A stretch of DNA of 18,707 nt from the NCBI GenBank assembly GCA_904420055.1, contig CAJFTV010000006.1:1-18707 (forward strand), in the 5' to 3' direction. How positions within the stretch are numbered: the first letter of the stretch is position 1; every line of letters begins with the position of its first letter. This document shows, one piece after another, positions 1 to 7,835 of the stretch. Under the pieces are notes generated by a model, which saw nothing but the letters and a program-made list of their open reading frames with translations, had not been told where the DNA came from and ran no database searches. The stretch is from Candidatus Alloscillospira gallinarum (lineage in GTDB: Bacteria > Bacillota > Clostridia > Oscillospirales > Oscillospiraceae). A program made the translations under genes and the position numbers.

Positions 1-1
1 T

Positions 2-292
2 TTCTACAGGCTGAGGGTAAGCGGCAGAAAAAGAAATCTCACATTCCTCAGTCCCGGAGAGGCGCATGACTTAATAAGCGGGAGGCATTCAAAGGTGTTC
101 TATTCTAAACCGGAGCAGTCATATTACATAAACACAGGCGGCAGTGAAGGCGTTGAATTTCTGTTTTTTGACACATGCAGCACTCTGACAAAAAAGGCCG
201 CCGCCCTGCTCTCACACGGTATTACACCCGTTGTCCGGTACGGCGAGCTTCAAGCGCTTATGCGTTTTCCTCTCCCCGGCTTATCTTCTTAA
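2..292 (+). CDS. C-terminal fragment of an unidentified protein, cut by the left edge (possibly GH18/YaaH-like)
   Basis: The frame starting at base 2 has no stop until 290-292, giving 96 residues, so this is probably the end of a gene that begins outside the window. A GTG at 95 has GGAGG at 81-85 and could be read as a local start, but the frame upstream of it is open and protein-like. The pattern of an S..EA element, a YxxxxQSYY segment, FFDTCST followed by a Lys, then a GI.P..RYGEL tail loosely recalls the last part of GH18-type spore-cortex glycosidases such as YaaH. That resemblance is weak and from memory. Its 3' end overlaps the end of the opposing DUF951 gene by 35 bp, and no terminator is visible between them. 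It may be real coding sequence without being that family. Confidence 0.45.
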   Translation, partial: FYRLRVSGRKRNLTFLSPGEAHDLISGRHSKVFYSKPEQSYYINTGGSEGVEFLFFDTCSTLTKKAAALLSHGITPVVRYGELQALMRFPLPGLSS

Positions 293-449
293 TCTGCTTT
301 TCTACCTTTGCGCGGGTATTCATAATCTCATGTCCGCAGCCAAGACAGCGCATTTTAAAATCAGCGCCTATGCGCAGAACCAGCCACTGGTCCGAGCCGC
401 ATGGGTGCTTTTTCTTCATAGTGAGTATATCTCCAACAAGTACGTCCAT
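258..449 (-). CDS. DUF951 family small protein
   Basis: This is a 63-residue protein of the DUF951 family, which is widespread in Firmicutes and has no firmly established biochemical role. The family pattern is clear: VGDI near the N-terminus, KKxHPCG with Cys17, W22, the LRIGADFKMRCLGCG block with Cys35 and Cys38, and a basic C-terminal helix. The three cysteines suggest a small metal-binding or nucleic-acid-associated fold, but that is inference. I chose the ATG at 449 over the longer upstream frame because GGAGAG lies just before it and because the longer form would overlap the upstream rarA gene. The rarA stop codon ends at 452, so only 2 bp separate the genes and they must be co-transcribed and probably translationally coupled. 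No hairpin terminator is obvious downstream. Confidence 0.88.
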   Translation of the reverse strand: MDVLVGDILTMKKKHPCGSDQWLVLRIGADFKMRCLGCGHEIMNTRAKVEKQIKKISRGEENA

Positions 450-451
450 AA

Positions 452-1723
452 CTACTCTCCGTTCCTGCCCTTTATGTTGTCCCAATATCTTTTTGCAGTC
501 TGCTCCGTCTTATTGTCTCCATACCGGTAGTATACGGCGTCCCGGAGCGCGTCCGGCAGATACTGCTGAACCACATAGTGGTTTGGATATTCATGGGGAT
601 ATTTATAATTCTGCCCGGTCTCCAGCCCCGTCGTCTCAGCATGGACGTTTTGCAGCTGCCTTGGTATATTGCCTGACTTTCCGGCACGGATATCACTCAG
701 CGCCGCGTTCAGCCCCATATACGCTGAATTGGACTTTGGCGCCGTGGCCAGAAGTACAACTGCATCTGCCAGGGGTATTCCCGCCTCCGGCAGTCCAAGC
801 TGAAGGGCGCTGTCCACACACGCCTTGACAATGGGAATTGCCTGCGGATAGGCAAGGCCGACGTCCTCCGCCGCAATAACAAGCAGTCTGCGGCAGGGCG
901 ACAGTATATCTCCCGCCTCCATAAGCCGGGCGAGGTAGTGCAGTGCCGCGTCCGGGTCGGAGCCTCTGATTGACTTTTGCAGGGCCGAAATTATATCGTA
1001 ATGCTCGTCTCCGCTTTTGTCATACCGCATCGCGCTGCGCTGGGACACGGCCTTCGCGTCTTCAAGTGTTATATGTACCCTGCCGTCCTTCCGCCTTCCC
1101 GCGCTGTAAAGAAGCTCAACCGCGTTTAACGCCTTGCGCACGTCTCCGCCGCTTGAAAACGCCACGTGAGATACAACTCCGTCTTCAATTTCGGCCTGCT
1201 CACCGCTCTCCTCCGCAAGGAGACGAAACCCACGCTCTACCGCCGGTATTACGCTTTTTCCGTCCAGCGCCTTAAACTCGAAAACCGTACTGCGGCTTAA
1301 AAGCGCGTTGTACACATAAAAATACGGGTTCTCCGTGGTTGAGGCGATAAGTGTTATCTTTCCGTTCTCCACAAACTCCAGAAGAGACTGCTGCTGCTTT
1401 TTATTGAAATATTGAATCTCGTCCAGATAGAGCAGTACCCCCTCAGGCGCCATCATAGTGCCCACATCGGACATGACGTCCTTTATATCCGCCAGCCCCG
1501 CCGTTGTGGCGTTTAATTTGTGCAGGGTCCTGCCGGAGGAGCGGGCGATAATGTTTGCAACCGTTGTCTTGCCGCAGCCTGACGGTCCGTAAAATATCAT
1601 ATTCGGTATTTTGCCGCTGTCAATTATACGCCTTAAAATACCGTCTCTGCCCAGAATGTGCTCCTGGCCCAGCACCTCATCGATATCTGTGGGACGTATC
1701 CTGTCCGCAAGTGGTCTGTACAT
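452..1723 (-). CDS. rarA: Replication-associated recombination protein A, AAA+ ATPase
   Basis: RarA (MgsA) is a clamp-loader-like AAA+ ATPase that acts at stalled replication forks. The 423-residue length fits the family. Visible motifs are the Walker A GPSGCGKTT at residues 46-54, Walker B LLYLDEIQ at 97-104, sensor 1 STTENPYF at 128-135 and an arginine-finger SRS at 143-145. The RarA N-terminal signature PLADRIRPTDIDEVLGQ is intact, and the C-terminal oligomerisation half is complete, ending in the YPHEYPNHYVVQQYLP region typical of the family. The ATG at 1723 has GAGGTG five bases upstream. A TTGAAA-17-TAAACT promoter lies at 1743-1771. The gene is followed with almost no gap by a DUF951 gene. 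Nothing looks truncated or unusual. Confidence 0.96.
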   Translation of the reverse strand: MYRPLADRIRPTDIDEVLGQEHILGRDGILRRIIDSGKIPNMIFYGPSGCGKTTVANIIARSSGRTLHKLNATTAGLADIKDVMSDVGTMMAPEGVLLYLDEIQYFNKKQQQSLLEFVENGKITLIASTTENPYFYVYNALLSRSTVFEFKALDGKSVIPAVERGFRLLAEESGEQAEIEDGVVSHVAFSSGGDVRKALNAVELLYSAGRRKDGRVHITLEDAKAVSQRSAMRYDKSGDEHYDIISALQKSIRGSDPDAALHYLARLMEAGDILSPCRRLLVIAAEDVGLAYPQAIPIVKACVDSALQLGLPEAGIPLADAVVLLATAPKSNSAYMGLNAALSDIRAGKSGNIPRQLQNVHAETTGLETGQNYKYPHEYPNHYVVQQYLPDALRDAVYYRYGDNKTEQTAKRYWDNIKGRNGE

Positions 1724-1742
1724 GCTCTCACCTCACTGTTAC

Positions 1743-1771
1743 AGTTTATCACGTGTACCGCTTTCTTTCAA
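1743..1771 (-). promoter_or_regulatory. Predicted promoter of rarA-DUF951
   Basis: On the minus strand TTGAAA (1771-1766) and TAAACT (1748-1743) are 17 bp apart. A TGA precedes the -10, giving an extended -10. It lies about 20 bp before the rarA start, so the leader is short. This is a by-eye sigma-A match. Confidence 0.5.
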
Positions 1772-1797
1772 TAGTCACACGGCAATTGCAAAAACAC

Positions 1798-1828
1798 AAA
1801 AAAGTGCCGGGCTTAATTTGCCCGGCAC
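1798..1828 (-). terminator. Rho-independent terminator of the surface-protein gene
   Basis: A perfect 9-bp stem (GTGCCGGGC at 1804-1812 with GCCCGGCAC at 1820-1828) has a 7-nt loop. On the minus strand it is followed by six U, the A-run at 1798-1803 on the plus strand. It sits just past the surface-protein stop codon. Confidence 0.9.
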
Positions 1829-1838
1829 TCTGCTTTGC

Positions 1839-3686
1839 TTAGTTATGATTTTTTCTGCTCTTGAGCACTGTAGCCGCTGCTACACCTGCTGCTGACACCG
1901 CCATCATTATGAGCATTGCAAGCATAATGCTGTCGTTTCCAGTCTGCGGTACAGATGGGTCTTTCGGATCTTCAGTCTCCCCGCCACCTGTTACCTTTAA
2001 TATGGTGTCTTCCTTCTCTATCTCCTCGGTGAGAGCTTCGTCCTTAAAGTACCTGCCGCAGTCCTCGCAGTACCAGTACTCTATGTTGCCCTCTTCCTTG
2101 GAGGTTGCGGGCTTTGCCTCTACATGCTTTACGTTCTCGTGGCCTGTGGCCTTTACAATTGTTGCGTCCTTTGTTGTCTCTTCTTTAAGAGCCTCGTCCT
2201 TAAAGTACTTTCCGCAGTTCTCGCAGTACCAGTAAGCTATATTGCCATCCTCTGTGCAGGTAGCCTCTTTTGCTGCAACCGGCTTTGCGTCGTGGCCTGT
2301 CGCCTTTATTACTATCTCGTCCTTTGTTGCCTCTACTGTGAGAGCCTCGTCCTTAAAGTACTTGCCGCAGCCCTCGCAGTACCAGTAAGCGATATTGCCG
2401 TCCTCTGTACATGTAGCTTCCCTGGCCGCAACTGGCTCCGCATCGTGAATATGAGTAGTAATTCCACCCTCAGTAACGGCTTCACCATTTACATTTACAG
2501 TGCCGCTACCGCTGTTGCTGACGTTGACACCGTCCACACTTATTGTGATATCAACACTTCCGGTAATAACTTCAATCTTATCGCCGCTAACTGCCGATGC
2601 AGAAGCAGAAGCGATATCGTCGCCTACATAATAAACTGTAGAACCGTCGGAAGTGTATTTAACCGCCGCATTGTCTTCAGGTACATACTCGGCAGGCGAT
2701 ACGTCAAATTCGCCGCCGGTCACCGTCGTCACAGTTGACTGTCCACTTGTATATTCCTTTACAATTACGGGAGAATTAAAGTCACCGCCGGAAAGTGCAT
2801 TTTCCGAACCGCTGAAAATATAGAGAACGGCTGTACCCGCATTTACCGTTACAGTACTGCCGTCGGCCGGGGCAACTGTAGCATATCTCGTCTGGAAAGC
2901 ATAAGTTGCGGCATCAATTGTACCGTCGGTAACCTCAACAGGCGCAAAAGCTGAATAAACGCCCATCGAATTGGACTCAACATTACCGCCGCTGATTATG
3001 ATAGACTCTGCAGAATTATTTGCATATATTGCGGCGGAAGATGAGTATGTACTCTCCTGAATAACATTACCGCCTGCAAGTGTAAAATTGGCTTCGCTGT
3101 TTATAAATGCCGCATAGCCGCCGTTTACGGTGTTCCTAATGGTACCGCCCTCAACAATTACGCTGCTTCCGCTATTTACAAACAGCGCATAGCCGCTGCT
3201 TCTTTTGTTAACAATTTCACCGCCTGTAATAGAGGCGCTGCCCGAGGCATTTACATAAACGACATTACCGCCGCTACCCTCTATCGTGCCGCCCTTTATG
3301 TTCAGGCTGCCGCCATTGGCATATAACAGCGTATTGAAACTCGATGCGTTATCGCCATTAGTGATCTTACCTGTCTGCTGGGCTGAATTGTCCTCAATAG
3401 TAAGACTTCCGCCATTGTTTACCGTAATCGCATTAACAGAGTCGCCGGTTATGGTAACAGTTTTACCGTTCAGGTCCAGAACCAGAGAACCTCTTATTGT
3501 AGGAGCATTGCTAAACTCTGTAGTTACGTTTACGTTCTCCATGAGCTTGTACGCACCGCTCGTCGGAAGTGAATCTGTCGATGTCCACTCCTCATAAGCA
3601 GGTTCATCTGCCGCCATCGCAGCAACGCTGAGAGACAAAGCCAAAACAAGCACCAGGACCAAAGAAAGTATTTTTTTCGTGTTCAT
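1839..3686 (-). CDS. Secreted, probably wall-anchored surface protein with beta-helix-like region and three Cys repeats
   Basis: This 615-residue exported protein has a signal peptide at residues 1-25 (KK, a long Leu/Val core, AMA before the predicted cut). Residues 60-330 hold a series of about 20-24-residue units with GG[TEN][IV] turns and Asn/Ser ladders, as in right-handed parallel beta-helix proteins. Residues 413-464, 465-515 and 516-567 are three copies of a repeat with a central GNIxYWYCxxCGxYFKDEAL core. The first two copies also carry an ATCTEDG cysteine, which the third has lost. The end reads VPQTG at 579-583, a hydrophobic helix and a KSRKNHN tail, the layout of a sortase substrate, although the motif is VPxTG rather than LPxTG. 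No sortase is in the window. The gene is monocistronic, with its own promoter and terminator. Binding partner and function are unknown; adhesion or matrix roles are guesses. Confidence 0.82.
   Translation of the reverse strand: MNTKKILSLVLVLVLALSLSVAAMAADEPAYEEWTSTDSLPTSGAYKLMENVNVTTEFSNAPTIRGSLVLDLNGKTVTITGDSVNAITVNNGGSLTIEDNSAQQTGKITNGDNASSFNTLLYANGGSLNIKGGTIEGSGGNVVYVNASGSASITGGEIVNKRSSGYALFVNSGSSVIVEGGTIRNTVNGGYAAFINSEANFTLAGGNVIQESTYSSSAAIYANNSAESIIISGGNVESNSMGVYSAFAPVEVTDGTIDAATYAFQTRYATVAPADGSTVTVNAGTAVLYIFSGSENALSGGDFNSPVIVKEYTSGQSTVTTVTGGEFDVSPAEYVPEDNAAVKYTSDGSTVYYVGDDIASASASAVSGDKIEVITGSVDITISVDGVNVSNSGSGTVNVNGEAVTEGGITTHIHDAEPVAAREATCTEDGNIAYWYCEGCGKYFKDEALTVEATKDEIVIKATGHDAKPVAAKEATCTEDGNIAYWYCENCGKYFKDEALKEETTKDATIVKATGHENVKHVEAKPATSKEEGNIEYWYCEDCGRYFKDEALTEEIEKEDTILKVTGGGETEDPKDPSVPQTGNDSIMLAMLIMMAVSAAGVAAATVLKSRKNHN
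1986..2450 (-). repeat. Three tandem about 51-codon repeats inside the surface-protein gene
   Basis: The three copies encode residues 413-464, 465-515 and 516-567. Copies 1 and 2 are nearly identical through HDAxPVAAxEATCTEDG and the YWYC..CGKYF core. Copy 3 is more diverged. The copies are in frame and end with KATGH or KVTGG linkers, so copy number could change by recombination without breaking the frame. Confidence 0.85.
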
Positions 3687-3727
3687 GTACCTAACCTTGC
3701 CTTTCCTTTTTTAAAAATGTCAACATT

Positions 3728-3755
3728 ATTATATACCATTACCCTTGATTGTCAA
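3728..3755 (-). promoter_or_regulatory. Strong consensus promoter of the surface-protein gene
   Basis: The minus strand carries perfect TTGACA (3755-3750) and TATAAT (3733-3728) hexamers 16 bp apart, about 42 bp before the start codon. AAGGAAAGG and AAGG lie between, as ribosome site. Both hexamers match consensus, which suggests high basal transcription unless a repressor acts. Confidence 0.75.
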
Positions 3756-3823
3756 TCCTCGCAGAACAGTAACATAACAAAAAAATATTCTTTTTTCAAA
3801 TTACACATACAGTTTTTCGTGTG

Positions 3824-3853
3824 TTGTATAACATCTGCTGGATATGATATAAT
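3824..3853 (+). promoter_or_regulatory. Predicted promoter of nth
   Basis: TTGTAT (3824-3829) and TATAAT (3848-3853) are 18 bp apart, with TGA before the -10 (extended -10). It starts a divergent transcript about 70 bp from the surface-protein promoter. Confidence 0.6.
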
Positions 3854-3883
3854 TACCTCAAACAGGCTAAGGGTTGTGATACT

Positions 3884-4567
3884 GTGAAAACAAAAAAAGA
3901 TACGCTCAAAATTGTTGAGCTGCTTGAAAACGAATATCCAGACGCGATGTGTTCACTGGACTACGACAAGGATTATGAGCTTCTCTTCTCAGTGCGGCTG
4001 GCCGCCCAGTGCACTGACGAGCGCGTGAATAAAATTACCCCCGCCCTTTTTGAGGCCTACCCCACCCTTGAGGCATTTGCACACGCAAAGCAGGAGGACG
4101 TGGAAAGCTACATACACTCCTGCGGTTTTTTCCGGGGCAAGGCGAGAGACATAATAGGCAGCGCACAAATGATAATCGCAAACTACGGCGGCAAGGTACC
4201 TGACACTATGGAGGAGCTGTTAAAGCTCCCTGGGGTGGGCAGAAAAACCGCCAACCTCATTCTCGGCGATTTATACAAGACTCCCGGCAGCGTGGTTGTG
4301 GACACCCACTGTATTCGCCTTTCAAACCGGCTCGGCCTTGTGGATACAAAAGAGCCGGCAAAAATCGAAGTAAAGCTTCGGGAGCTTCTGCCGCCGGAAA
4401 AGTCCAACGACTTCTGCCACCGTCTGGTACTCCACGGGAGGGCAGTATGCAATGCCCGCACACCAAACTGTGCCGGGTGCTGCCTGCGTGAGCTGTGCGA
4501 TTACGCAAGCTCCGGTCCCGGCCAAAAGGAAAGCGTGAAAAAGGAAGATAAAAAATCCGGGGCTTAA
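3884..4567 (+). CDS. nth: Endonuclease III, DNA glycosylase/AP lyase
   Basis: Endonuclease III removes oxidised pyrimidines in base-excision repair and cleaves the resulting abasic site. The 227-residue protein has the QCTD segment at 42-45 and the helix-hairpin-helix LPGVGRKTA at 115-123 with catalytic Lys121. The catalytic Asp140 lies in VVVDTHC. The [4Fe-4S] ligands C189, C196, C199 and C205 are spaced C-x6-C-x2-C-x5-C. All catalytic residues are present, so it should be active. The start is a GTG at 3884, with AAGGG ten bases upstream. The next in-frame Met is residue 22, inside the conserved domain. It has a short Lys-rich tail. The WYL regulator follows 73 bp later with no clear terminator between, so read-through is possible. 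Confidence 0.96.
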   Translation: MKTKKDTLKIVELLENEYPDAMCSLDYDKDYELLFSVRLAAQCTDERVNKITPALFEAYPTLEAFAHAKQEDVESYIHSCGFFRGKARDIIGSAQMIIANYGGKVPDTMEELLKLPGVGRKTANLILGDLYKTPGSVVVDTHCIRLSNRLGLVDTKEPAKIEVKLRELLPPEKSNDFCHRLVLHGRAVCNARTPNCAGCCLRELCDYASSGPGQKESVKKEDKKSGA

Positions 4568-4640
4568 TATATATCTCTGTATTTTTTCCGATTTCTGAAA
4601 TTATCGTATGTATTGACACTTAAAACAAGGAGGCTCCGGC

Positions 4641-5624
4641 ATGGCCAGGACAAGCGGGCAAAAGCTTAAGATACTGCACATACTGTCGCTCTTACAGCGG
4701 GAATCCGACCCGGACCACCCCGTCACAATGGCAAGAATAACAGAACATCTGGCCTCTGTAGGCATATCGTCAGAGCGCAAGTCAATATACGGCGACATTG
4801 AGGCCCTGCGCTCTTTCGGCGTTGATATTGTGTCCACCAGAGTGCCCGTTTCAGGTTATTTCATCGGAGAGCGAGACTTTCAGCTTCCCGAGCTCAAGCT
4901 GCTTGTTGACAGCGTCCAGTCCTCAAAATTTATAACGCAAAAGAAATCGCTTGAGCTCATAGGCAAGATTGAAAAGCTGACGAGCCGCTGGGGCGGCGCA
5001 AGCCTTCACCGTCAGGTCTATGTCAAAAACCGAATTAAGGCAATGAACGAGTCCATCTACTATAACGTGGACACAATTCACACCGGAATCAGCAGTGACA
5101 GAAAAATATCGTTTCAATATTTTGAATATTCCGTACAAAAAGAGCGTGTTTTCCGACATAACGGAAAGTGGTATATTGTAAGCCCTTTCGCCCTGATTTG
5201 GGACGATGAGAATTATTACATGATTGCCCACGAGGAAGAGGCCCACGCCGTAAAGCACTTCCGCGTTGACAAAATGTACTCCATAACCGTGACGGACGAG
5301 CCGCGCGGCGGCCTTGACATACTTGCAGGACTTGACATGTCCACATACTCAAAGCGTCATTTCGGCATGTTCACCGGCACAGCTGAGCCTGTAAAATTGG
5401 AGTTTGAAAACGGCCTTGCCGGAGCTGTAATTGACCGTTTTGGCCGGGATATCCCATTTGTCCCCACAGATGACAGTCACTTTTCCATAACTGTAGAAGT
5501 GGCTGTAAGTCCCCAGTTTTTCGGCTGGGTGTGCGGTTTCGGCGGCAGGGTGAGGATACTGGCACCGGGCTCCGTTGTCCGGAAGATGAAAGAACATATA
5601 GATGAAATCTCAGCAAAATATTAG
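4641..5624 (+). CDS. WYL-domain transcriptional regulator (HTH plus WYL)
   Basis: This 327-residue regulator has an N-terminal winged helix (residues about 5-65, with SERKSIYGDIEALRSFGVDI as recognition helix and wing) and a WYL domain at about 145-220. The WYL core reads GKWYIVSPFALIWDDENYYMIAH at 175-197, with HFRVDKM at 206-212. A C-terminal WCX-like segment follows. WYL proteins often sense nucleic-acid or nucleotide ligands and can repress or activate; the ligand cannot be told from sequence. The ATG at 4641 has AGGAGG seven bases upstream. A strong terminator follows, so it is transcribed apart from the esterase genes downstream, though it could control them. The TTGACA at 4613-4618 is too close to the start to be its own -35. 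Confidence 0.88.
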   Translation: MARTSGQKLKILHILSLLQRESDPDHPVTMARITEHLASVGISSERKSIYGDIEALRSFGVDIVSTRVPVSGYFIGERDFQLPELKLLVDSVQSSKFITQKKSLELIGKIEKLTSRWGGASLHRQVYVKNRIKAMNESIYYNVDTIHTGISSDRKISFQYFEYSVQKERVFRHNGKWYIVSPFALIWDDENYYMIAHEEEAHAVKHFRVDKMYSITVTDEPRGGLDILAGLDMSTYSKRHFGMFTGTAEPVKLEFENGLAGAVIDRFGRDIPFVPTDDSHFSITVEVAVSPQFFGWVCGFGGRVRILAPGSVVRKMKEHIDEISAKY

Positions 5625-5631
5625 TTGTTTC

Positions 5632-5658
5632 TGCCCCGCAGTTCTGCGGGGCATTTTT
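5632..5658 (+). terminator. Rho-independent terminator after the WYL regulator
   Basis: TGCCCCGCAG (5632-5641) pairs with CTGCGGGGCA (5644-5653) in a very stable GC-rich stem, followed by TTTTT at 5654-5658. It lies 8 bp after the stop codon. Confidence 0.92.
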
Positions 5659-5707
5659 ACTGACATTTTTCACAAAGCATGCGAAGAGTTTTCAGAGATA
5701 AAACGCA

Positions 5708-5736
5708 TTGTAATTTTTCGGCGCCCACTGTAAAAT
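5708..5736 (+). promoter_or_regulatory. Predicted promoter of the esterase operon
   Basis: TTGTAA (5708-5713) and TAAAAT (5731-5736) are 17 bp apart, about 32 bp before the first esterase start. There is no clear operator palindrome beside it. Confidence 0.5.
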
Positions 5737-5768
5737 ATATACAAATATAAATGAAAGGAATGAGGATT

Positions 5769-6602
5769 ATGGCATGGATTCAGGCAGATTTTTATTCTAA
5801 CAGTCTCTGCCGGCCCGTACCCCTGAATATAATCGTCCCCGCTGACGACAGAATGCGCCCCACTGCTGCGGGAAAGTATAAAACCCTCTATCTTCTCCAC
5901 GGTTACTACGGCGACAGCAGCACATGGCTCCTGCGGGGAGATATGGCCTCCATCGCCGAGGAATACGGCATTTCAATCGTCATGCCCTCCGGCAACAACG
6001 ACTTTTATGTGGACGCGCCGCGCTCCGGTAAAAATATGAGCACGTTTATATCCCGTGAGCTTGTTGATTTTACCCGGCGGCTCCTTCCCCTGTCAGACAA
6101 GCGTGAGGACACAATTCTCGGCGGCTACTCAATGGGCGGCTTTGGCACGCTGTATAACTGCTTTACCCACAGCGATGTATTTGGTCACGGCATAGCCCTC
6201 TCCTCACCCATGATACTGGAGAAGGAGGGGCTTGACCGCATAAGTGACACCCCCGACTTCATGGGAGTTACCCGGGGATACTACCGGGAGCTGTTCGGTG
6301 AGGACTTAAGCTCCCTTCCGGAGAGCCCGTATAACCCCCGGATTGCTGCATGGGATATGGTGAGCTCCGGCAGAGAACAGCCAAACCTGTATATCGCATG
6401 CGGATATAATGACGCCTTGAAATTTGACAACAGAAAGCTCTGTACTGCCCTTGATAATATTGGAGTAAAATACTTTTATGAGGAGGGTCCCGGCACACAC
6501 GACTGGGATTTCTGGAATGTATATATCCGCCGGGGAATTGAGCATGTTCTGGGAACAGAGCCAAAGCTCGTGCGGCACCCTCTGTGGGTGGAAAATGATT
6601 AA
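5769..6602 (+). CDS. Alpha/beta-hydrolase esterase (esterase D/tributyrin esterase type), first of a tandem pair
   Basis: This 277-residue serine esterase has no signal peptide and is therefore cytoplasmic. Visible are the oxyanion-hole LHGYYGD at 43-49, the nucleophile elbow GYSMGG with Ser121, the likely acid Asp215 in CGYND and the catalytic His244 in EEGPGTHDW. The family includes acetyl- and tributyrin-type esterases and S-formylglutathione hydrolase-like proteins, so short acyl esters are likely substrates, but the real one is unknown. I chose the ATG at 5769 over 5751 because AAAGGA lies nine bases upstream and the N-terminus (AWIQADFYS) then lines up with the next gene (SFIQLDFYS). 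It is followed after 17 bp by a paralogue and then by a TfoX-N gene, a three-gene operon. Confidence 0.9.
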   Translation: MAWIQADFYSNSLCRPVPLNIIVPADDRMRPTAAGKYKTLYLLHGYYGDSSTWLLRGDMASIAEEYGISIVMPSGNNDFYVDAPRSGKNMSTFISRELVDFTRRLLPLSDKREDTILGGYSMGGFGTLYNCFTHSDVFGHGIALSSPMILEKEGLDRISDTPDFMGVTRGYYRELFGEDLSSLPESPYNPRIAAWDMVSSGREQPNLYIACGYNDALKFDNRKLCTALDNIGVKYFYEEGPGTHDWDFWNVYIRRGIEHVLGTEPKLVRHPLWVEND

Positions 6603-6619
6603 GGGAGGCAAGATACGAT

Positions 6620-7471
6620 ATGTCATTTATTCAGCTTGATTTCTATTCCAGGCTTTTAAAGCGGAGTGTCAAATTAAATGCATACATTCCACTCGACGCT
6701 AAGCTCATGCCTGGAGAAAAGCCGGTTTCCGGTCCGTTTAAAACCATGTACCTCCTCCACGGCTACACCGGAAACTGCTATGACTGGCTCGGCTCAAACG
6801 ATATTGACGATATAAGCCGCACTTACGGCATTGCAATTGTCATGCCGGAGGGCGAAAATCATTTTTATGTGGACGCACTGCGCCGCGGCGATATGTACGG
6901 CGAATACATAGGGCGGGAAATAGTTGAATTTACCCGGCTTCTGTTCCCCCTGTCCAGCAAAAGGGAGGACACAATTATAGCAGGCATATCCATGGGAGGA
7001 TATGGCGCCATAAGGAACGGGCTGAAATACAGCGACACCTTCGGCCATGTTATAGGTATAAGCCCGGCAAATATCATTCACGAGCTGAAGGATTCCACGG
7101 AAGAACCCAACAATGTGGGCGCCACTCGGGGATTTTATGAATCTGTATTCGGTGATTTAAATAACGCCATGGACTCTGATATAAATCTCACATGGCTTGT
7201 CAAAAAGATGAAAACAGAGGGGGCCATCTTCCCCAGCATATATTTCGCCTGCGGTTATAACGACATGTTAATCTTTACGAACAGGAATTTTCGCAATGTT
7301 CTCACCTCTCTCGGCATTCCCCATATTTATGAGGAAGGACCCGGCACTCATGACCCACTGTTCTTTAAACCGCACCTCATATCCGGGCTTGAAACTCTGA
7401 ACATAGAAAAGCCGCCGGTGCCGCCCAACCCCTTCTGGATTGAGCGCCCTGCGGACGGAAAGGTACTTTAG
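6620..7471 (+). CDS. Alpha/beta-hydrolase esterase, second of the tandem pair
   Basis: This 283-residue paralogue of the preceding gene lies 17 bp downstream with GGGAGG in the gap. The nucleophile elbow is GISMGG with Ser124, the acid Asp215 in CGYND and the His244 in EEGPGTHD, so the triad is complete. Both copies share the IQ.DFYS start, HGY.G, VMP.G..NDFYVDA-like and EEGPGTHD blocks. They differ in the lid region (residues about 150-205), which in this fold shapes the substrate pocket. That suggests duplication followed by change in specificity rather than gene dosage. It is cytoplasmic, with no signal peptide. A Pro-rich C-terminal tail is unique to this copy. Substrate is unknown. Confidence 0.9.
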   Translation: MSFIQLDFYSRLLKRSVKLNAYIPLDAKLMPGEKPVSGPFKTMYLLHGYTGNCYDWLGSNDIDDISRTYGIAIVMPEGENHFYVDALRRGDMYGEYIGREIVEFTRLLFPLSSKREDTIIAGISMGGYGAIRNGLKYSDTFGHVIGISPANIIHELKDSTEEPNNVGATRGFYESVFGDLNNAMDSDINLTWLVKKMKTEGAIFPSIYFACGYNDMLIFTNRNFRNVLTSLGIPHIYEEGPGTHDPLFFKPHLISGLETLNIEKPPVPPNPFWIERPADGKVL

Positions 7472-7479
7472 GATTCAAA

Positions 7480-7809
7480 ATGGCTACAACAAAGGAATTT
7501 TTAAACTTTGTGCTGGAACAGCTCTCCGACACGGGTGATATCCGCCCTCGCCCCATGATGGGTGAATACATTCTATACTACAGGGACAAGTATTTTGCCT
7601 CTGTCTGTGACAACCGTCTTTTTCTGAAGCCGGTTCCTTCGGCGCTGGCCATGCTTCCTTCCGCGCCCCTTGAGCCGTCTCACGAGGGGGGATCGCCCAT
7701 GATTTTAGTAGAGGACCTGGACAACCGTGAGCTGCTGTCGCAGGTGATACCAGCGATGTATGACGAGCTTCCTTTTCCAAAGCCCCGGAAAAAGAAGTCC
7801 GGAAAATAA
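7480..7809 (+). CDS. TfoX N-terminal domain protein
   Basis: This is a 109-residue stand-alone TfoX-N domain. The typical start (EFLNFVLEQL, then RPMMGEYILYYRDKYFA and CDNRLFLKPVP) is visible, as is the later MILVEDLDNRELLSQ segment. In gammaproteobacteria TfoX controls competence, but single-domain TfoX-N proteins in Firmicutes have no established role and should not be read as competence regulators. It lies 8 bp after the second esterase with AGGA before the ATG, so it is the last gene of that operon. The C-terminus is basic (KPRKKKSGK). I am confident of the family and not of any function. Confidence 0.85.
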   Translation: MATTKEFLNFVLEQLSDTGDIRPRPMMGEYILYYRDKYFASVCDNRLFLKPVPSALAMLPSAPLEPSHEGGSPMILVEDLDNRELLSQVIPAMYDELPFPKPRKKKSGK

Positions 7810-7835
7810 TCATTCCCGTATATCCTTTAAGTAGC

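Noticed and set aside
175..828. Long plus-strand reading frame opposite rarA
   Set aside because: It is antisense to the well-supported rarA and DUF951 genes, has an improbable Arg/Pro/Ser/Cys-rich composition and no ribosome site.
2124..2738. 204-residue plus-strand frame rich in Cys, Val and Leu
   Set aside because: It is the mirror of the repeat region of the surface-protein gene and has no start signal.
4613..4618. TTGACA before the WYL gene as its -35
   Set aside because: A matching -10 would fall on the start codon, so it cannot drive this gene.
7480..7809. TfoX-N gene as evidence for natural competence
   Set aside because: It is a single small domain in an esterase operon, and no DNA-uptake genes are present.
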